Shown: in pieces, positions 29,069-44,769 of the stretch
Position numbering within the stretch: the first letter of the stretch is position 1
Layout: each line of letters starts with the position of its first letter
Assembly: GCF_900129325.1 (NCBI RefSeq)
Contig: NZ_FQUP01000002.1
Coordinates: 140,668 to 204,667 of the forward strand
Direction of reading: 5' to 3'
Source: Kaistia soli DSM 19436
Lineage (GTDB): Bacteria > Pseudomonadota > Alphaproteobacteria > Rhizobiales > Kaistiaceae
Length of the DNA stretch: 64,000 nt
Notes under the pieces: model-generated
Databases searched by the model: none
Seen by the model: only the letters and a program-made list of their open reading frames with translations
What the model was told of the DNA's origin: nothing
Program-made: the position numbers and the translations under genes

Positions 29069-30186
29069 AGCCGCCCGTCCCGCTCACGGTGCTGACCGGC
29101 TTCCTCGGCGCCGGCAAGACGACATTGCTGAACCGCCTGCTTCAGGATCCAGCGCTCGCCGGAACGGCCGTCATCATCAACGAATTCGGCGATGTGGGCC
29201 TCGATCACCTTCTGGTTGGCGAGTCCGAGGACGGCATCATCGAACTGTCGTCGGGCTGCCTCTGCTGCACGATCCGCGGCCAGCTGGCAACGACGCTGGA
29301 GGCGCTGCTGCGTGCGCTCGACAACAAGCGCATCGCGCGGCTCGATCGCGTCGTCATCGAAACGACCGGCCTCGCCGACCCGGCGCCCGTGCTGCAGAGC
29401 GTGCTGCTCCATCCCTATTTGTCGCTGCGCTACCGTCTCGACGGTGTCGTCACGGTGGTCGATGCGGTCAACGCCATGAAGACGATCGCTGCCCATGACG
29501 AGGCGGCGCGTCAGATCGCAGTTGCCGACCGAATCGTGTTGACCAAGACCGATCTGCCGGCGGCCGATCCGGCGGTAAACGACGCCATCCGCGCGCTGAA
29601 CCCCTCGGCGCCAATCCTCGCTGCCGTCGGAGATGCACCCACGGCCGCACAGCTCTTCGACAGCCAGCCCTTCGCCATCGCCGGCAAGATCGCGGCCGTC
29701 GAAGACTGGCTTGCGGCCGAGGCGCATGATCATCACGCGCACGATCATGATCACGCCCACGGCCATGATCACGGCGCACGACACGATGTCAGCCGTCATG
29801 ACGCCCGCATCCGGACGTTCACGGCGATCCGGACCACGCCGATCGGACGTGCCAGCCTCGAAAGTTTTCTCGAACGGCTCGCCCGCAATCACAGCAGCCA
29901 TCTGCTGCGGGTGAAGGGGCTTGTCCAGACCGTCGATGATCGCGATCGGCCGCTGGTGGTCCAGGCGGCGCAGACGGTGTTCCATCCGCCCGAACGTCTC
30001 CCCGCTTGGCCGAGCGAGGACCATCGCTCGCGCCTCGTCCTGATCGTCATCGATCTGCCGGAGGAAGCTGAAGCGGCGATCGTCGCCTCCTTCTCCAGCC
30101 TTCCCTCGATCGATCACGCCGACGCCGAGACGCTGGCCGACAATCCGCTGGCGATCGCCGGATTTTCGGGGCGGTTCGCGCGCTAG
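29065..30186 (+). CDS. CobW/COG0523 family G3E GTPase
   Basis: 373 residues. P-loop GFLGAGKTTLLN near residue 12, metal-binding CxCC motif in SSGCLCCTIRG, ETTGLADP, and the TKTD nucleotide motif; the C-terminal CobW domain follows. A His/Asp-rich loop (HDHHAHDHDHAHGHDHG) separates the two. Such proteins load zinc, cobalt or nickel into client proteins. The start is TTG at 29065, overlapping the carboxypeptidase stop by four bases; no other start fits upstream of the P-loop. Nearness to urease suggests but does not prove a nickel or zinc role. Confidence 0.92.
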   Translation: MKPPVPLTVLTGFLGAGKTTLLNRLLQDPALAGTAVIINEFGDVGLDHLLVGESEDGIIELSSGCLCCTIRGQLATTLEALLRALDNKRIARLDRVVIETTGLADPAPVLQSVLLHPYLSLRYRLDGVVTVVDAVNAMKTIAAHDEAARQIAVADRIVLTKTDLPAADPAVNDAIRALNPSAPILAAVGDAPTAAQLFDSQPFAIAGKIAAVEDWLAAEAHDHHAHDHDHAHGHDHGARHDVSRHDARIRTFTAIRTTPIGRASLESFLERLARNHSSHLLRVKGLVQTVDDRDRPLVVQAAQTVFHPPERLPAWPSEDHRSRLVLIVIDLPEEAEAAIVASFSSLPSIDHADAETLADNPLAIAGFSGRFAR

Positions 30187-30212
30187 CGTCCACGGACTGA
30201 TTGCGGCCGCCT

Positions 30213-30875
30213 TCAGTCCGCCATCGGCCCGCCGAGCTGCAGATGCTGCAGGCGGGGATGGTGGCTGATATCCGCCGGTGATCGGAAGATCGTGCCATCC
30301 CACCCGGCGTTCCGGGCTGAGGCCACGATTTCCGGCTGGTCATCGAAAAAGAGCGGGCGCCTTGCCGCATCGATGCCGAGTTTCTGGTTGATCGCCTCGA
30401 AAAAGCGAACATCTTTCTTCGGATAGCCGAGCGCGGCGCTGTAGAACATGCCGTCGAAATGCCTGGAAAGGCCGAGCTCGTTCCAGAGATAGGCCGCGCG
30501 GTGATGCTCCTGGCCCGTCGCCATGTAGAGCTGCACATCGCCGCTCTGCTTCAAGGCTGTCACCAGACGCAGGACTTCGTCGTTGAGGTTCGAATCCTTT
30601 TCAAACCAGTAGCCCATGAAGTCCTCCACCCGGCCGTGATAGCCGACCTCAGGCAGGACTTCCGCCAGAGCGTCCGCGAGGTCGCGGCGACCGATGACGC
30701 ACTGGTGCATGAGGGATTCGGATCGCTGTCCGGCCGAGCCGAAAAAGCGGGACTGAAAGGCTGCTCGGTCGACGCCGAGATCCACGGTCAGCGTCGCATC
30801 CCACGGTTTTCGCAGGGCGAGATCGGCGTGCCACCCGTCAATCAGGACGCCATCGACGTCGAAGAAGATCAGCAT
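30213..30875 (-). CDS. HAD family hydrolase
   Basis: 220 residues from ATG 30875; a TTG 33 bases earlier is in frame. HAD motif I is FFDVDGVLID (nucleophile and acid Asp), motif II TGQEHH region, and motif IV FFDDQPE near residue 175. A helical cap lies between motifs I and II (LGVDRAAFQSRFFG), as in subfamily I phosphatases. Substrate unknown. Converges on the CobW gene and follows the DUF1223 gene. Confidence 0.85.
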   Translation of the reverse strand: MLIFFDVDGVLIDGWHADLALRKPWDATLTVDLGVDRAAFQSRFFGSAGQRSESLMHQCVIGRRDLADALAEVLPEVGYHGRVEDFMGYWFEKDSNLNDEVLRLVTALKQSGDVQLYMATGQEHHRAAYLWNELGLSRHFDGMFYSAALGYPKKDVRFFEAINQKLGIDAARRPLFFDDQPEIVASARNAGWDGTIFRSPADISHHPRLQHLQLGGPMAD

Positions 30876-30910
30876 GGGCTGCAAGGGGCTCCGGCTCCAA
30901 AAGGCCAAGC

Positions 30911-31675
30911 CTACCAGCCGCCGGTGGCCTTTTCGACATGCGCGGCGCCAATGATCTGGCCCGGCGCGTCGTCAGCGCCCGTCTCCTGCAGCAGGATAGC
31001 GCAGCCGTCCGTGCCGCTCTCGCGATATTCCGCCATCGGCAGGTCGACCTTGACCGGCTCGCCGCGCCATACGGCAATAGGGCGCAGCCTGCGGACGACA
31101 TTGTAGTAGCTGAGCGTGCGATTGCGGTTCTCGCCGCGCGCGATCGGCACTTTGACGTGGCGCTCGTAAAGCGCGAGCCACAGCGTCGCCTTGCGTGGGC
31201 CATCGCGGTCTGCCGCTCCGACCGACACGCGGATCGCGTCGCCCATCATGCCGACCTTGATCGGCACCGAGGGCGCAGGACCCGCAGCGATGGCCGTTTC
31301 AATCGCCTTTTCGTCGCTGCCGACGATATGAACACGGCCATTGACGACCATTTGCGGCGTGTAGACCTGCCTGTCGCCACGGGCGGCAGCATAGGCCTTC
31401 TGGCGGCTGGTAAACTCGTGCTCGGCGAGCGTGTCCTTCCAGCCCTGATAGTCCCAATAGTCGACCGAGAACGACAGCGCGACGATATCGGGCCGCTTGG
31501 CGAAGGACTCCAGCGCCTCGTCGGCCGGCGGGCAGGAGGCGCAGCCTTGGCTGGTGAACAGCTCCAGCACGGCCTTCACCTGCTCGTCGCCATCCCCCTC
31601 ATCGGCAGCGCCGGCCGCGCCAGCGATGAAGCCGGAGCAGATCAGGATCGCCGCGATGGACGGAAGGCGGGACAT
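30911..31675 (-). CDS. DUF1223 exported thioredoxin-fold protein
   Basis: 254 residues with a signal peptide (AAILICSGFIAGAAG). The DUF1223 fold begins with VLELFTSQGCASCPPADE, which carries a CxxC pair like thioredoxins, followed by LSFSVDYWDYQGWKD and TPQMVVNGR. Likely a periplasmic redox or metal-linked protein; function unproven. The next gene (HAD) begins 35 bases downstream on the same strand. Confidence 0.87.
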   Translation of the reverse strand: MSRLPSIAAILICSGFIAGAAGAADEGDGDEQVKAVLELFTSQGCASCPPADEALESFAKRPDIVALSFSVDYWDYQGWKDTLAEHEFTSRQKAYAAARGDRQVYTPQMVVNGRVHIVGSDEKAIETAIAAGPAPSVPIKVGMMGDAIRVSVGAADRDGPRKATLWLALYERHVKVPIARGENRNRTLSYYNVVRRLRPIAVWRGEPVKVDLPMAEYRESGTDGCAILLQETGADDAPGQIIGAAHVEKATGGW

Positions 31676-31767
31676 GCGTTGAAAAATGCGCTTTCGAGGG
31701 GGACCGCCAGTTGCGGCTCAGGTCACTCAGATACGACCGCACCCGCTCGCGAACCAGTCAATTCAAG

Positions 31768-31793
31768 GTGACCGGCGCCACAGCGCCGGTCAC
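31768..31793 (-). terminator. Hairpin downstream of acnA, terminator-like without T-run
   Basis: A perfect 11-bp stem GTGACCGGCGC / GCGCCGGTCAC with a four-base loop, 16 bases after the acnA stop. On the acnA strand it is followed by CTTGAATTGA, not a clean T-tract, so efficiency as an intrinsic terminator is uncertain; it may instead protect the mRNA 3' end. Confidence 0.5.
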
Positions 31794-31809
31794 GATCGCG
31801 CCTGAAGGC

Positions 31810-34503
<2,694 letters not shown>

Positions 34504-34803
34504 GATGGATCTGGCCCTCGGTTCGATCGAAAGAAACCTGACCGAAGCCGATGCACGAACCATGCCCGCCTCGATCCGGCGAAACCGGCAGGGCGACCGC
34601 ACGAACTGCCGCGAAGCAGCAGATGCGGCGCGCTCTCAAGCGCCGGTCCGGACTATCTGTCCTCGCCGCGGCGCGGCCCCGCGCCGGGTTGCAGGGCTTA
34701 TAGTGAATTTCGTAAGGAGAAGCCACAACGAGGAAAGTCGCCGCGGCTGGAACGGTTCGAATTCGCCGCTCCTCTTCGGCTCGCCGCCAGCGCGGGAGGT
34801 CAA
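34504..34803. other. acnA / ccmA divergent intergenic region
   Basis: 300 bases. A -10-like TATAAG is present on the acnA strand at 34702-34697, without a clear -35 partner at 17 bases. GGGAGGT precedes the ccmA GTG start. No operator repeat or RNA element was recognised. Confidence 0.35.
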
Positions 34804-35400
34804 GTGATCCGTCTCGACGTCAGGGAGCTTGCCGTCGAGCGCGGCGGCAGAGCCGTCCTCGCCGGGATCGGCTTCCAGCTCGCCGCCGGCGAGGCGCTGG
34901 CCCTTACCGGCGCAAATGGCGCCGGAAAATCGACGCTTCTGCGCGCTGTCGCCGGCCTGGTGCCGTTGACCGGCGGGCGGATCGACTGGCAGGGGAGCAG
35001 CGAGCCGATCGGCGAGTCGCTGCATTATTTCGGCCATCTCGACGCGCTGAAGCCAACCCTCGCGGTGGCCGACAACCTCGTTCTGTGGTCAAAAGTCGCA
35101 GGAGCCCCGGGCCTGCCGGTGATCGAAGCGCTGGAACGGGTCGGGCTCGACCATCTCGACGACATGCCGGCTGCCTATCTTTCGGCCGGGCAGCGTCGCC
35201 GGGTCGCTTTCGCCCGTCTCCTCGTAGTGCGACGGCCGCTCTGGCTGCTCGACGAGCCGACCGCCGCACTCGATGCCAGCGCTGAGGCGACATTCGGCGA
35301 CCTCCTCGCCGATCACGTTGCGTCGGGCGGCCTCGCTCTCGTCGCGACGCACCGCCCCTTGCCGATCCCGGCCGCGACGCTGAGGCTCGGCGCATCATGA
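34804..35400 (+). CDS. ccmA: Cytochrome c biogenesis ATP-binding export protein CcmA
   Basis: 198 residues, compact ABC ATPase. Walker A GANGAGKSTLL near residue 36, signature LSAGQRRR, Walker B LWLLDEPTAALD. With CcmB (and CcmC, CcmD, CcmE) it powers release of holo-CcmE heme chaperone in system I cytochrome c maturation. The start is GTG 34804 preceded by GGGAGGT; the long open frame upstream is not coding. Overlaps ccmB by four bases. Confidence 0.95.
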   Translation: MIRLDVRELAVERGGRAVLAGIGFQLAAGEALALTGANGAGKSTLLRAVAGLVPLTGGRIDWQGSSEPIGESLHYFGHLDALKPTLAVADNLVLWSKVAGAPGLPVIEALERVGLDHLDDMPAAYLSAGQRRRVAFARLLVVRRPLWLLDEPTAALDASAEATFGDLLADHVASGGLALVATHRPLPIPAATLRLGAS

Positions 35401-36065
35401 CGGGATTCTTCCTCGCCCTTGTCAGCCGGACCGCACGCCTTTCGCTGGGCGCCGGCGGGGGTGCGTTCACCGGCCTCGTCTTCTTCCTGTCGGTGGTGGC
35501 GGTCGTTCCCTTCGGCGTCGGGCCGGACATGCCGCTTCTCGCGCGCATCGGCCCAGCGATGCTGTGGATTGCCGCGCTGCTCGCGACGCTGCTCGGTCTC
35601 GACCGCCTGTTCCAGGACGACCGCGACGACGGATCGCTCGATCAGATGATCCTCTCCGGCCTACCGCTCGAACTCATCGTCCTCGCCAAGGCGATCGGCC
35701 ATTGGCTCGCCACCGGCCTGCCGCTCGTCGTCGGCGCGCCGCTGTTCGGCCTGATGCTCGGGGCCGACAGCCGGTCGATCCTCTTCGTCACGCTGACGCT
35801 GCTGATCGGCACGCCGGCGCTGACCTTCATCGGCGCGATCGGCGCGGCGCTGATAACGGCCATGCGCCGCGGCGGTCTGATCGTGGCCGTTCTGGTGCTC
35901 CCCTTCACGATTCCCGTGCTGATCTTCGGCGTCAGCGCGGTTGCCGCAGCGAGCGGCGGCATCGACCCGGCGACGCCATTGATGGTGCTCGCCGGGCTCG
36001 CGCTCGCATCTCTGGTCGCCGGTCCGATCGCCGCGGCGGCGGCGCTCCGGGCCGCGCTGGACTAG
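35397..36065 (+). CDS. ccmB: Heme exporter protein CcmB
   Basis: 222 residues with six membrane helices; FQDDRDDGSLDQMILSGLPLEL is the conserved cytoplasmic loop of CcmB and the LLIGTPALTFIGAIGAAL helix is typical. Membrane partner of CcmA. Normally ccmC, ccmD and ccmG follow; here the next gene is putA on the opposite strand, and both stop codons share the palindrome CTAG at 36062-36065. Confidence 0.95.
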   Translation: MTGFFLALVSRTARLSLGAGGGAFTGLVFFLSVVAVVPFGVGPDMPLLARIGPAMLWIAALLATLLGLDRLFQDDRDDGSLDQMILSGLPLELIVLAKAIGHWLATGLPLVVGAPLFGLMLGADSRSILFVTLTLLIGTPALTFIGAIGAALITAMRRGGLIVAVLVLPFTIPVLIFGVSAVAAASGGIDPATPLMVLAGLALASLVAGPIAAAAALRAALD

Positions 36066-39000
36066 CCGATCGACATCAGGCTGGCATTGCCGCCGGCCGC
36101 CGCCGTGTTGATGCTCAGCGAGACTTCCTCGACGAGACCGTCGAGATAGAACGTCTCGCGCCCGGCTGCGAGGCCGTCGCTGGAGACGGCGTGAACCGCA
36201 ACGAGCGGGCCCTCGCGGGCCGCGATCCGCTCTGCGAGAAGCGCGAGACGATCGGCATCCCCTTCGTGGAGCACCGCGCCGAGCGGCATGTCCTCGGCAT
36301 CCTCGACGACATCGATACGCCGCGCGATTTCCGGTGGCAGACTGCCAAGCAGACCGGCGCTGGCCTCGCCGGGCGACAGCAATGCGCGATTGCCAGTCGC
36401 CAGAACCGCGCCGAGCGCCGTCATTAGTCCGCCCGACGTCTGCGCGCTGATCAGCACGCGCCCGCGCGGGCGCGTGAAATAGCTGTCGCGCTGGCCGACC
36501 GGCCCCGCGAGGATTTGCTCGGCACCGACATTGCTGCGCGCGATGAAGCCGCGCACGCGCGCCGCGGCGTCTGAATCGCCCCGACGGGCCAGCCAATCGG
36601 CGAAGGCCGACGCGACGGGGTCCGGCGTACCGGATGGGAGCGCCGCCCCAGCGGCATCGTCATGAGGCTGTACGAGCCGGCCGAGATAGAGCGGGCCACC
36701 CGCCTTTGGCCCGGTGCCGGAAAGGCCGTTGCCGCCGAACGGCTGCACGCCGACCACCGCGCCGACCACATTGCGGTTCACATAGAGATTGCCGGCATGG
36801 ATCCGCGCGGTGACGGCCGCGATGGTCTCGTCGATGCGCGTGTGCAGACCGAAGGTGAGGCCATAACCGGTGCCGTTGATCGCGTCGACCAGCAGGTCGA
36901 GACCATCGCGCCTGTAGCGCAGCACATGCAGTACCGGACCGAATACCTCGCCGGGCACGTCTTCGATCGCCTCGATCTCGATGAGCGCCGGCGCGACGAA
37001 GCTGCCATGCGCACCGGCATCGCCCTGCGCAAGCCGGTGGACCTTGAAACCGCGCGCCGCCATTGCAGCAATATGCGCCTCCAGCCGTTCCGCCGCCTCC
37101 TGCGAGATGACCGGGCCAATATCGGTCGAGAGCAGCGCCGGATCGCCGATCGACAGTTCGGCCATTGCGCCCTTCAGCATGGCGATCATCCGGTCGGCAA
37201 CGTCCTCCTGAACGCAAAGCACGCGCAGCGCCGAGCAGCGCTGGCCCGCGCTGTCAAAGGCGGAAAGGATCGCGTCGCCCGCGACCTGCTCGGCGAGCGC
37301 AGATGAATCGACGATCATCGCGTTCTGGCCGCCGGTCTCGGCGATGAGCGGAAGCGTGTGGCCCTCGGGCGTCAGACGGCTGGCGAGGCTGCGATTGATC
37401 GCCCGCGCGACATCCGTCGATCCGGTGAAAACCACCGCGCGGACCCGCCGATCGGCGACCAGCGCCGCACCGACATCGCCAGCGCCGGGAAGAAGTTGTA
37501 CAGCCGCCGTCGGCACGCCGCTCGCCCGGAGGATGCGGACCGCCTCGGCGGCGATGAGCGGCGTTTCCTCGGCCGGCTTCGCCAGCACGGGATTGCCCGC
37601 CGCAAGCGCCGCCGCCACTTGGCCAGTGAAGATCGCGAGCGGAAAGTTCCACGGGCTGATGGCGACCACCGGACCGAGCGGCCGATGCGTATCGGCGGCA
37701 AAACGTGCCCGCGCCTCGCCGGCATAATAGCGCAGGAAGTCGACAGCCTCGCGCACCTCGGCGACGGCGTTCGGGATGGTGCGACCCGCCTCGCGGACGA
37801 TGAGCCCGACCAACTCCGGCAGACGCGTTTCGAGCGCATCGGCGGCGCGCTCCAATGCCGCGGCGCGCTCGCTGGCTGGCGTCGCGCTCCAGATCGGCGC
37901 GATCGCCTCGGCCGCAGCGAATGCCGCGTCGATGGCGTCTGGCGAGGCTACAATCATGCCGCCAACGCGGTCACGCCGGTCGGCCGGATTGAGAATGTCG
38001 ACCTCATCGCCGGCAAGCGCGTCAGCACCAACCAAAGGTGATGCACACCACGGCGTCGCTGCGCTGCCGATCAGGGCGACGGCGAGCGCCGCAAGCCTCT
38101 GCTCGTTGGCAAGATCGATCCCGGCCGAGTTCTGCCGCGCCGCGCCATAGAGTCCGCGTGGCAGGGCGATCTTCGGATGCGGCGCGCCGACAGGCTCGAC
38201 CGCCAGCGCTTCCGTGACGGGATCGGCGATCAGCGCCTCGACCGGCACCTCGGTATCGGAGATGCGGTTCACGAAAGAAGTATTGGCGCCGTTTTCGAGC
38301 AGCCGCCGCACCAGATAGGCAAGCAGCGTGTCATGCGTGCCGACGGGCGCATAGATCCGGCAGGGCCGGCCAAGCTTGTCCTCGCCGACAACCTCTTCGT
38401 AGAGCGGCTCGCCCATGCCGTGCAGGCACTGGAATTCGTATTGGCCCGGATAGTAGTTGGCGCCGGCCATCTCCATCACCGCGGCGAGCGTCTGGGCATT
38501 GTGCGTGGCGAATTGCGGGAAGATCGCATCGGGCGCGGAAAGCAGGCGCCGGGCGCAGGCGAGATAGGAGACGTCGGTGTGCAGCTTGCGCGTGAAGACC
38601 GGGAAGTCCTCAAGGCCGGCTTCCTGCGCGCGCTTGATCTCGCTGTCCCAGTAGGCGCCCTTGACGAGACGCACCATGATGCGGCGCCGGCTGCGCCTTG
38701 CGAGATCGATCAGCCAGTCGATGACGAACGGGCAGCGCTTGCCATAGGCCTGGATGACGAAGCCGATGCCGTTCCAGCCGGCGAGGTCCGGATCGAAGGC
38801 GAGCGCCTCAAGGAGATCGAGGGAGATCTCCAGCCGGTCGGCCTCCTCCGCATCGATGTTGAGGCCGATGTCGTAGCGCTTCGCCAGCACAGCGAGGTCC
38901 TTCAGCCGTGGCAGCAATTCCGTCATCACACGGTCGCGCTGGGCACGGGCATAGCGCGGATGCAGCGCCGAGAGCTTCACCGAGATGCCCGGCCCCTCAT

Positions 39001-39913
39001 AGATGCCGCGCCCCCCGGCCGCCTTGCCGATCGCGTGGATCGCCTGCTCATAGTCGGCGAGATAGCGCGCCGCATCGGCGGCTGTCATCGCCGCCTCGCC
39101 GAGCATGTCATAGGAATAGCGGAAGCCCTTCGCCTCCATGCGGCGACTGTTGGCGAGCGCCTCGCCGATCGTCTGTCCGGTCACGAACTGCTCGCCCATC
39201 AGCCGCATGGCGATCTCGACGCCCTTGCGGATCAGCGGCTCGCCGCCCTTGCCGATCAGCCGCGTCAAAGCGGCGGAAAGCCCCCGCTCGCTGTTGGTGG
39301 TGTTGAGCTTGCCGGTGACGACGAGGCCCCAGGTCGCCGCGTTGACGAACAGCGAGGGGCTGTGTCCGACATGCGCGCGCCAATCGCCGGCCGAGATCTT
39401 GTCGCGGATGAGCGCCTCGCGGGTGGGACGATCGGGAATGCGCAGCAGCGCCTCTGCAAGGCACATCAGCGCCACGCCTTCCTGGGTCGACAGCGCATAC
39501 TCCCGCACGAGGCCATCAACGCGGCCGGCCGGCTCCTTGAGGCGCAGCCGCTCGACGAGCCCACGCGCCGTCTGCGCCGCCCGGGCATTCGCCGCTGGGT
39601 CAAGCCGGGCCTGGGGAATCAGCAGCGGCAGGCATTCCGTCTCCGGCATGCGTGTCGCCGCCGTGATCCGCGCCCTGAGCGCGCTTTGCGGGGGGAGATC
39701 GCGTGCGAACGCGACGAATGGGCCTTGCAGAGGCTGTGCGAGAGGCTCCGCCTCTTCCTCCGCGTCGAAGCGCTCGCCGCGCTCGGCCTTCTCGATCGCG
39801 GCAATGACGCCGGTCCGAGCCAGCCAATGCGGCGAACGCCCCACCAGGCCTGCGGCGGCCTTGAGCCGTGCCCGCAACGCCTCATCCACCTTGATCGCTA
39901 TCGTTCCCGACAT
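36062..39913 (-). CDS. putA: PutA: proline dehydrogenase / glutamate-semialdehyde dehydrogenase with RHH DNA-binding domain
   Basis: 1283 residues. Oxidises proline to glutamate in two steps. Order: N-terminal ribbon-helix-helix (1-48, SGTIAIKVDEALRARLKAAA then SPHWLART), proline dehydrogenase barrel (about 150-560; VRLVKGAYWDSEIKRAQ, ATHNAQTLA, YEFQCLHGMGE), P5C dehydrogenase (about 630-1100; SPWNFPLAIFTGQ, catalytic Glu in LIAETGGQN, catalytic Cys in SAGQRCSALR), then the C-terminal ALDH-like domain. In E. coli PutA the strand residues T5, G7, K9 contact DNA; here T4, A6, K8, so specificity may differ. Start ATG 39913; an upstream in-frame ATG (39970) would overlap the putative operators. 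Confidence 0.95.
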   Translation of the reverse strand: MSGTIAIKVDEALRARLKAAAGLVGRSPHWLARTGVIAAIEKAERGERFDAEEEAEPLAQPLQGPFVAFARDLPPQSALRARITAATRMPETECLPLLIPQARLDPAANARAAQTARGLVERLRLKEPAGRVDGLVREYALSTQEGVALMCLAEALLRIPDRPTREALIRDKISAGDWRAHVGHSPSLFVNAATWGLVVTGKLNTTNSERGLSAALTRLIGKGGEPLIRKGVEIAMRLMGEQFVTGQTIGEALANSRRMEAKGFRYSYDMLGEAAMTAADAARYLADYEQAIHAIGKAAGGRGIYEGPGISVKLSALHPRYARAQRDRVMTELLPRLKDLAVLAKRYDIGLNIDAEEADRLEISLDLLEALAFDPDLAGWNGIGFVIQAYGKRCPFVIDWLIDLARRSRRRIMVRLVKGAYWDSEIKRAQEAGLEDFPVFTRKLHTDVSYLACARRLLSAPDAIFPQFATHNAQTLAAVMEMAGANYYPGQYEFQCLHGMGEPLYEEVVGEDKLGRPCRIYAPVGTHDTLLAYLVRRLLENGANTSFVNRISDTEVPVEALIADPVTEALAVEPVGAPHPKIALPRGLYGAARQNSAGIDLANEQRLAALAVALIGSAATPWCASPLVGADALAGDEVDILNPADRRDRVGGMIVASPDAIDAAFAAAEAIAPIWSATPASERAAALERAADALETRLPELVGLIVREAGRTIPNAVAEVREAVDFLRYYAGEARARFAADTHRPLGPVVAISPWNFPLAIFTGQVAAALAAGNPVLAKPAEETPLIAAEAVRILRASGVPTAAVQLLPGAGDVGAALVADRRVRAVVFTGSTDVARAINRSLASRLTPEGHTLPLIAETGGQNAMIVDSSALAEQVAGDAILSAFDSAGQRCSALRVLCVQEDVADRMIAMLKGAMAELSIGDPALLSTDIGPVISQEAAERLEAHIAAMAARGFKVHRLAQGDAGAHGSFVAPALIEIEAIEDVPGEVFGPVLHVLRYRRDGLDLLVDAINGTGYGLTFGLHTRIDETIAAVTARIHAGNLYVNRNVVGAVVGVQPFGGNGLSGTGPKAGGPLYLGRLVQPHDDAAGAALPSGTPDPVASAFADWLARRGDSDAAARVRGFIARSNVGAEQILAGPVGQRDSYFTRPRGRVLISAQTSGGLMTALGAVLATGNRALLSPGEASAGLLGSLPPEIARRIDVVEDAEDMPLGAVLHEGDADRLALLAERIAAREGPLVAVHAVSSDGLAAGRETFYLDGLVEEVSLSINTAAAGGNASLMSIG

Positions 39914-40232
39914 CGTCCAGATCCCCAGCCGCGATGAAAAGGTAATACCATTCCTCAAATGAGGTGTCACCTTCTACGCGAACAGCGTCCTCAGTGGTAA
40001 CACCTCCATCCTGCACCCCTCGCCGCCCATTTCCGTCGTCCGCGCAAGCATTCTCGACCCCTAGGCGAGTTGCGACGGGCGGGATGCTGTGCTAACGAAC
40101 GCGCGGCTTACGGGCGGGCCATTCTCGACGGCTTCTAGCCGCTTCGACAAAATCCAATCCGTTCAGTGTGTTGCACGGCAGCGACCGGAGCGGGACCGAA
40201 GCCCGGTCGTGGCGGCTTAAAGCGAGGATCAG
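39914..40232. promoter_or_regulatory. putA / atpH divergent control region
   Basis: 319 bases without a gene. It holds three GGTrwyACC semi-palindromes close to putA (listed separately). For the atp operon, TTGCGA at 40070-40075 with CTAACG at 40092-40097 (16-base spacer) is the best but weak promoter match. No terminator. Confidence 0.35.
39941..40006. promoter_or_regulatory. Candidate PutA operator array: three phased GGTrwyACC sites
   Basis: GGTAATACC (39941-39949), GGTGTCACC (39963-39971, inside the perfect palindrome AGGTGTCACCT at 39962-39972) and GGTAACACC (39996-40004). Centres are 39945, 39967 and 40000: 22 and 33 bases apart, i.e. two and three helical turns of 11. The sites lie 28 to 91 bases upstream of the putA ATG. 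The protein encoded next door carries a ribbon-helix-helix, so autorepression is the natural reading, but another regulator is possible. Confidence 0.5.
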
Positions 40233-42322
<2,090 letters not shown>

Positions 42323-42330
42323 ACCTAGGG

Positions 42331-42362
42331 AAGGGCCGGTCCGCCTCGCGCGGTCCGGCCTT
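42331..42362 (+). other. Intercistronic hairpin between atpA and atpG
   Basis: GGCCGGTCCGC pairs with GCGGTCCGGCC apart from one mismatch, loop about CTCGC, followed by TTCATT. It fills most of the 63-base atpA-atpG gap. Possibly an mRNA-processing or partial attenuation element that adjusts subunit stoichiometry; it is not a strong terminator. Confidence 0.5.
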
Positions 42363-42385
42363 CATTCCGCTCGACAGGGACGCTC

Positions 42386-44742
<2,357 letters not shown>

Positions 44743-44769
44743 GCGTCTGACGAGAAGAGGTAAGTTCCC

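Noticed and set aside
30213-31675. HAD hydrolase and DUF1223 pair as a toxin-antitoxin or defence module
   Set aside because: Both match ordinary metabolic or exported families, one has a signal peptide, and no partner features of such systems are present.
38177-39937. Plus-strand 586-codon frame inside putA
   Set aside because: No family similarity; fully covered by putA on the minus strand.
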